DNA from: Pseudomonadota bacterium
Lineage (GTDB): Bacteria; Pseudomonadota; Alphaproteobacteria; Rhizobiales; Xanthobacteraceae
Assembly: GCA_023390695.1 (NCBI GenBank)
Contig: JAEWCJ010000418.1
Coordinates: 1-5,856 of the forward strand
Length of the DNA: 5,856 nucleotides
Direction of reading: 5' to 3'
Positions 4,820 through 5,856 of the stretch are shown piece by piece (the stretch's first letter is position 1; each line of letters opens with the position of its first letter). The translations under genes and the position numbers were made by a program. The notes beneath the pieces are model-generated. The model was not told the DNA's origin. It made no database searches and saw only the letters and a list, made by a program, of their open reading frames with translations.

Positions 4820-5856
4820 GTGAACACCAAGACCTTCGCCAGCGCGTTCGCGCTCGTGGCGGCCGGCATGATCTTTGCCGGTAATGCCGAAGCCCGCGAT
4901 CAGATCCGGATTGTCGGATCGTCCACCGTTTATCCCTTCACCACGGCCGTTGCCGAGCAACTCGGTCGGTCCGCCGGCATCAAGACGCCGGTTGTCGAAT
5001 CGACCGGTACCGGCGGCGGCATGAAGCTGTTTTGCGCCGGCGTTGGCGTCAATCATCCGGACGCCACCAATGCCTCGCGCCGCATCAAGAAGAGCGAGTT
5101 CGAAGATTGCCAGAAGAACGGCGTCAAGGACATCGTCGAGATCACCGTCGGCTTCGACGGCATCAGCGTTGCGCAGTCGAAGGAAGGTGCGCCGCTGAAG
5201 CTGTCGCTGGATCAGCTCTTCCTCGCGCTGGCCAAGAATGTCCCGGGCCCGGACGGCAAGCTCATTCCCAATCCGAACAAGAACTGGTCGGACATCGACA
5301 AGTCGCTCCCGAACGTCAAGATCGAAGTGCTCGGCCCGCCCCCGACCTCCGGCACGCGCGACGCGCTGCACGAACTGCTGATGGAGCCGGGCGCCGAGAA
5401 GATTCCGGCGATGGCCGCTCTCAAGAAATCCGACCGCAAGGCGTTTGATGCCGCCTGGAAGTCGCTTCGCGAAGACGGTGCTTATGTGGAGGCCGGTGAG
5501 AACGACAACCTGATCGTTCAGAAGCTGACCGCCAACAAGAATGCCTTCGGCATTTTCGGCTATTCGTTCCTCGATGAGAATACCGCAAGGCTGCGCGGCG
5601 TGTCGCTGAACAATGTCGAGCCGACCTATGAGAACATCGCGGGCGGCAAGTATCCCGGTTCGCGCTTGCTCTATGTCTATGTGAAGAAGCAGCATGTCGG
5701 CGTTGTGTCGGGCATCGACAAATTCGTTGCAGAATATGTGTCGCCCAAGGCGATGAGCGAGGACGGTTATCTCGCCAAGAAGGGTCTGGTGTCGCTGCCG
5801 AAGGCGGAAGCGGAAAAAGTCCGCAAGGCCGTGACCGGCATGGAGCCGTTGAAGGC
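4820..5856 (+). CDS. pstS: Phosphate ABC transporter periplasmic binding protein PstS, 3' end cut
   Basis: The high-affinity phosphate receptor that delivers phosphate to the PstCAB importer. The GTG start at 4820 opens a frame without stops to the window edge (345 complete codons). Related alphaproteobacterial PstS proteins are about this long, so only a few residues are probably missing. The signal peptide is clear: MNTK, a hydrophobic core (6-20) and likely cleavage after Ala-Glu-Ala (residue 25). Binding-protein motifs in order are GSSTVYPFT (33-41), ESTGTGGGMKLFC (60-72), NASRRIKKSE (84-93), GFDGISVA (111-118), TSGTRDALHELLM (from 176, with Ser177-Gly178-Thr179 and Arg180 as likely phosphate ligands), and a hinge-region-like block NAFGIFGYSFLDEN. 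Exactly two cysteines, 72 and 97, are seen in the mature part and could form a disulfide. It is controlled by the upstream Pho box. pstC, pstA, pstB, phoU and phoB would be expected next, outside the window. A divergent substrate such as another oxyanion is unlikely given the Pho box and phoR. Confidence 0.95.
   Translation, partial: MNTKTFASAFALVAAGMIFAGNAEARDQIRIVGSSTVYPFTTAVAEQLGRSAGIKTPVVESTGTGGGMKLFCAGVGVNHPDATNASRRIKKSEFEDCQKNGVKDIVEITVGFDGISVAQSKEGAPLKLSLDQLFLALAKNVPGPDGKLIPNPNKNWSDIDKSLPNVKIEVLGPPPTSGTRDALHELLMEPGAEKIPAMAALKKSDRKAFDAAWKSLREDGAYVEAGENDNLIVQKLTANKNAFGIFGYSFLDENTARLRGVSLNNVEPTYENIAGGKYPGSRLLYVYVKKQHVGVVSGIDKFVAEYVSPKAMSEDGYLAKKGLVSLPKAEAEKVRKAVTGMEPLK

Noticed and set aside
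4709..5695. Antisense open frame (328 codons) opposite pstS
   Set aside because: Sense-strand pstS has a ribosome site, signal peptide and all binding motifs; the antisense frame is a codon-bias shadow that would run into the Pho box.

Overview
The window (5,856 bp, GC-rich, long antisense open frames typical of high-GC DNA) looks like chromosomal DNA of an alphaproteobacterium, most likely a Hyphomicrobiales member near Bradyrhizobium/Afipia/Rhodopseudomonas. This placement rests on codon style, the phoR-pstS gene order and protein character. No database search was possible.

Layout. (1) 1-65: the 3' part of a tRNA-Arg(UCG) gene, cut by the left window edge and ending in an encoded CCA. (2) 92-1318, +: a 408-residue, 12-helix MFS transporter starting only 26 bp after the tRNA. 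(3) 1314-1353: a compact inverted-repeat element lying exactly between two convergent genes. (4) 1362-1682, -: a small gene for a 106-residue exported protein with an aromatic- and His-rich mature part. Its start, ribosome site and a plausible sigma-70 promoter can all be read. (5) 1683-2277: a divergent intergenic region of about 600 bp with no convincing gene. (6) 2278-3363, +: an MprF/YbhN-type (UPF0104) integral membrane protein carrying only the flippase-like half. (7) 3350-4663, +: phoR, the phosphate-sensing histidine kinase, overlapping gene 6 by 14 nt. (8) 4695-4723: three Pho-box heptamers at an exact 11-bp period. (9) 4820-5856, +: pstS, the periplasmic phosphate-binding protein, cut by the right edge close to its natural end.

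How it works together. The right half is the front of a Pho regulon locus. PhoR, with PhoB presumably encoded outside the window, should activate the pst operon through the Pho box in front of pstS. The most interesting arrangement is the flippase-like protein sharing an overlapping transcription unit with phoR. It suggests, but does not prove, a link between a lipid-translocating membrane protein and phosphate-stress signalling. The left half (tRNA, MFS transporter, small exported protein) shows no visible functional tie to phosphate. No CRISPR array, insertion sequence or phage module was seen.
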